Shown here in pieces: positions 5,784 to 5,894 of a stretch of 5,894 bases of DNA. Position 1 is the first letter of the stretch; the number at the start of each line of letters is the position of its first letter. Made by a program: the position numbers and the translations under genes. The DNA comes from Bacteriovoracaceae bacterium (GTDB lineage: Bacteria > Bdellovibrionota > UBA1018), in NCBI GenBank assembly GCA_947500275.1, contig CANMSW010000149.1, forward strand, positions 1 to 5,894, read 5' to 3'. The notes beneath the pieces are model-generated. The model made no database searches. It worked only from the letters and a program-made list of their open reading frames with translations, and had not been told where the DNA came from.

Positions 5784-5894
5784 TCAGTCTTTCGACTTGC
5801 TTTCCCAGCGGACCACCACGCCCTCATTGAAATCACCTGAGCGAACAATTTCGCCCCGCGCGTTCCACCAGACGAAGGGGCCGTGTGGCACTTC
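5784..5894 (-). CDS. C-terminal end of a gene cut by the window edge, possibly MORN-variant repeat protein
   Basis: Reading inward from 5894 on the minus strand, 36 codons run to TGA at 5784-5786. Visible stretches are PHGPFVWWNARGEIVRSGDF and NEGVVVRWESKSKD. The spacing of Gly and aromatic residues (G-PFVWW, G-EIVRSGDF, G-VVVRW) resembles MORN_2-type (YwqK-like) repeats, which form short beta hairpins, but one repeat is too little to be sure. Codons are mostly G/C at third positions, like the neighbours, which supports coding. The start and most of the protein are outside the window. Confidence 0.55.
   Translation of the reverse strand, partial: EVPHGPFVWWNARGEIVRSGDFNEGVVVRWESKSKD

Noticed and set aside
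1..5894. CRISPR array, transposon, attachment site or defence island
   Set aside because: No regularly spaced direct repeats, transposase or integrase motifs, tRNA end or terminal inverted repeats were found on either strand. The ABC-F protein alone is housekeeping.

Overview
The window reads as ordinary chromosomal DNA of a Gram-negative bacterium. There is one housekeeping gene end (metG), one complete Uup-type ABC-F gene, a secreted protein with a Sec signal peptide, and four genes of less certain or unknown role. Base composition looks moderately GC-rich throughout (judged by eye, not counted). The sensor-kinase-like gene has features I associate from memory with Bdellovibrionota/Oligoflexia: an HDLRSPL H-box and a C-terminal receiver with ILDDDPSIHRLW, CDHDLG, LLVTSRF and ILPK. 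I therefore suggest that phylum, at moderate confidence. I see no IS element, CRISPR array, rRNA, tRNA, integrase or phage gene.

Layout. (1) Positions 1-379, plus strand: the C-terminal part of methionyl-tRNA synthetase, cut by the window edge. (2) Positions 388-4289, minus strand: a probable three-gene run transcribed right to left, namely uup, then a hybrid histidine-kinase-like protein, then a 2OG-Fe(II) oxygenase-like protein. The last two share a 4-bp ATGA stop/start overlap. (3) Positions 4290-4432: a divergent intergenic region that must hold the promoters of uup and of the next gene. (4) Positions 4433-4873, plus strand: a small exported protein of unknown function with a good Shine-Dalgarno. 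(5) Positions 4876-5613, minus strand: a methyltransferase-fold protein that converges on the exported gene with 2 bp between stop codons. A probable intrinsic terminator for the exported gene lies inside it, antisense. (6) Positions 5614-5783: a spacer. (7) Positions 5784-5894, minus strand: the last 36 codons of another gene, perhaps a MORN-variant repeat protein.

The most interesting item is the kinase-like protein. It keeps a phosphorylatable histidine region and a complete-looking receiver, but the ATP-binding region between them is eroded and shortened, so it cannot easily be an autonomous kinase. Its translation appears coupled to the oxygenase, which suggests the two act together, though nothing in the sequence shows the substrate or signal. 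Both ends of the minus-strand blocks run almost directly into oppositely oriented genes, so 3' ends and transcripts must overlap.
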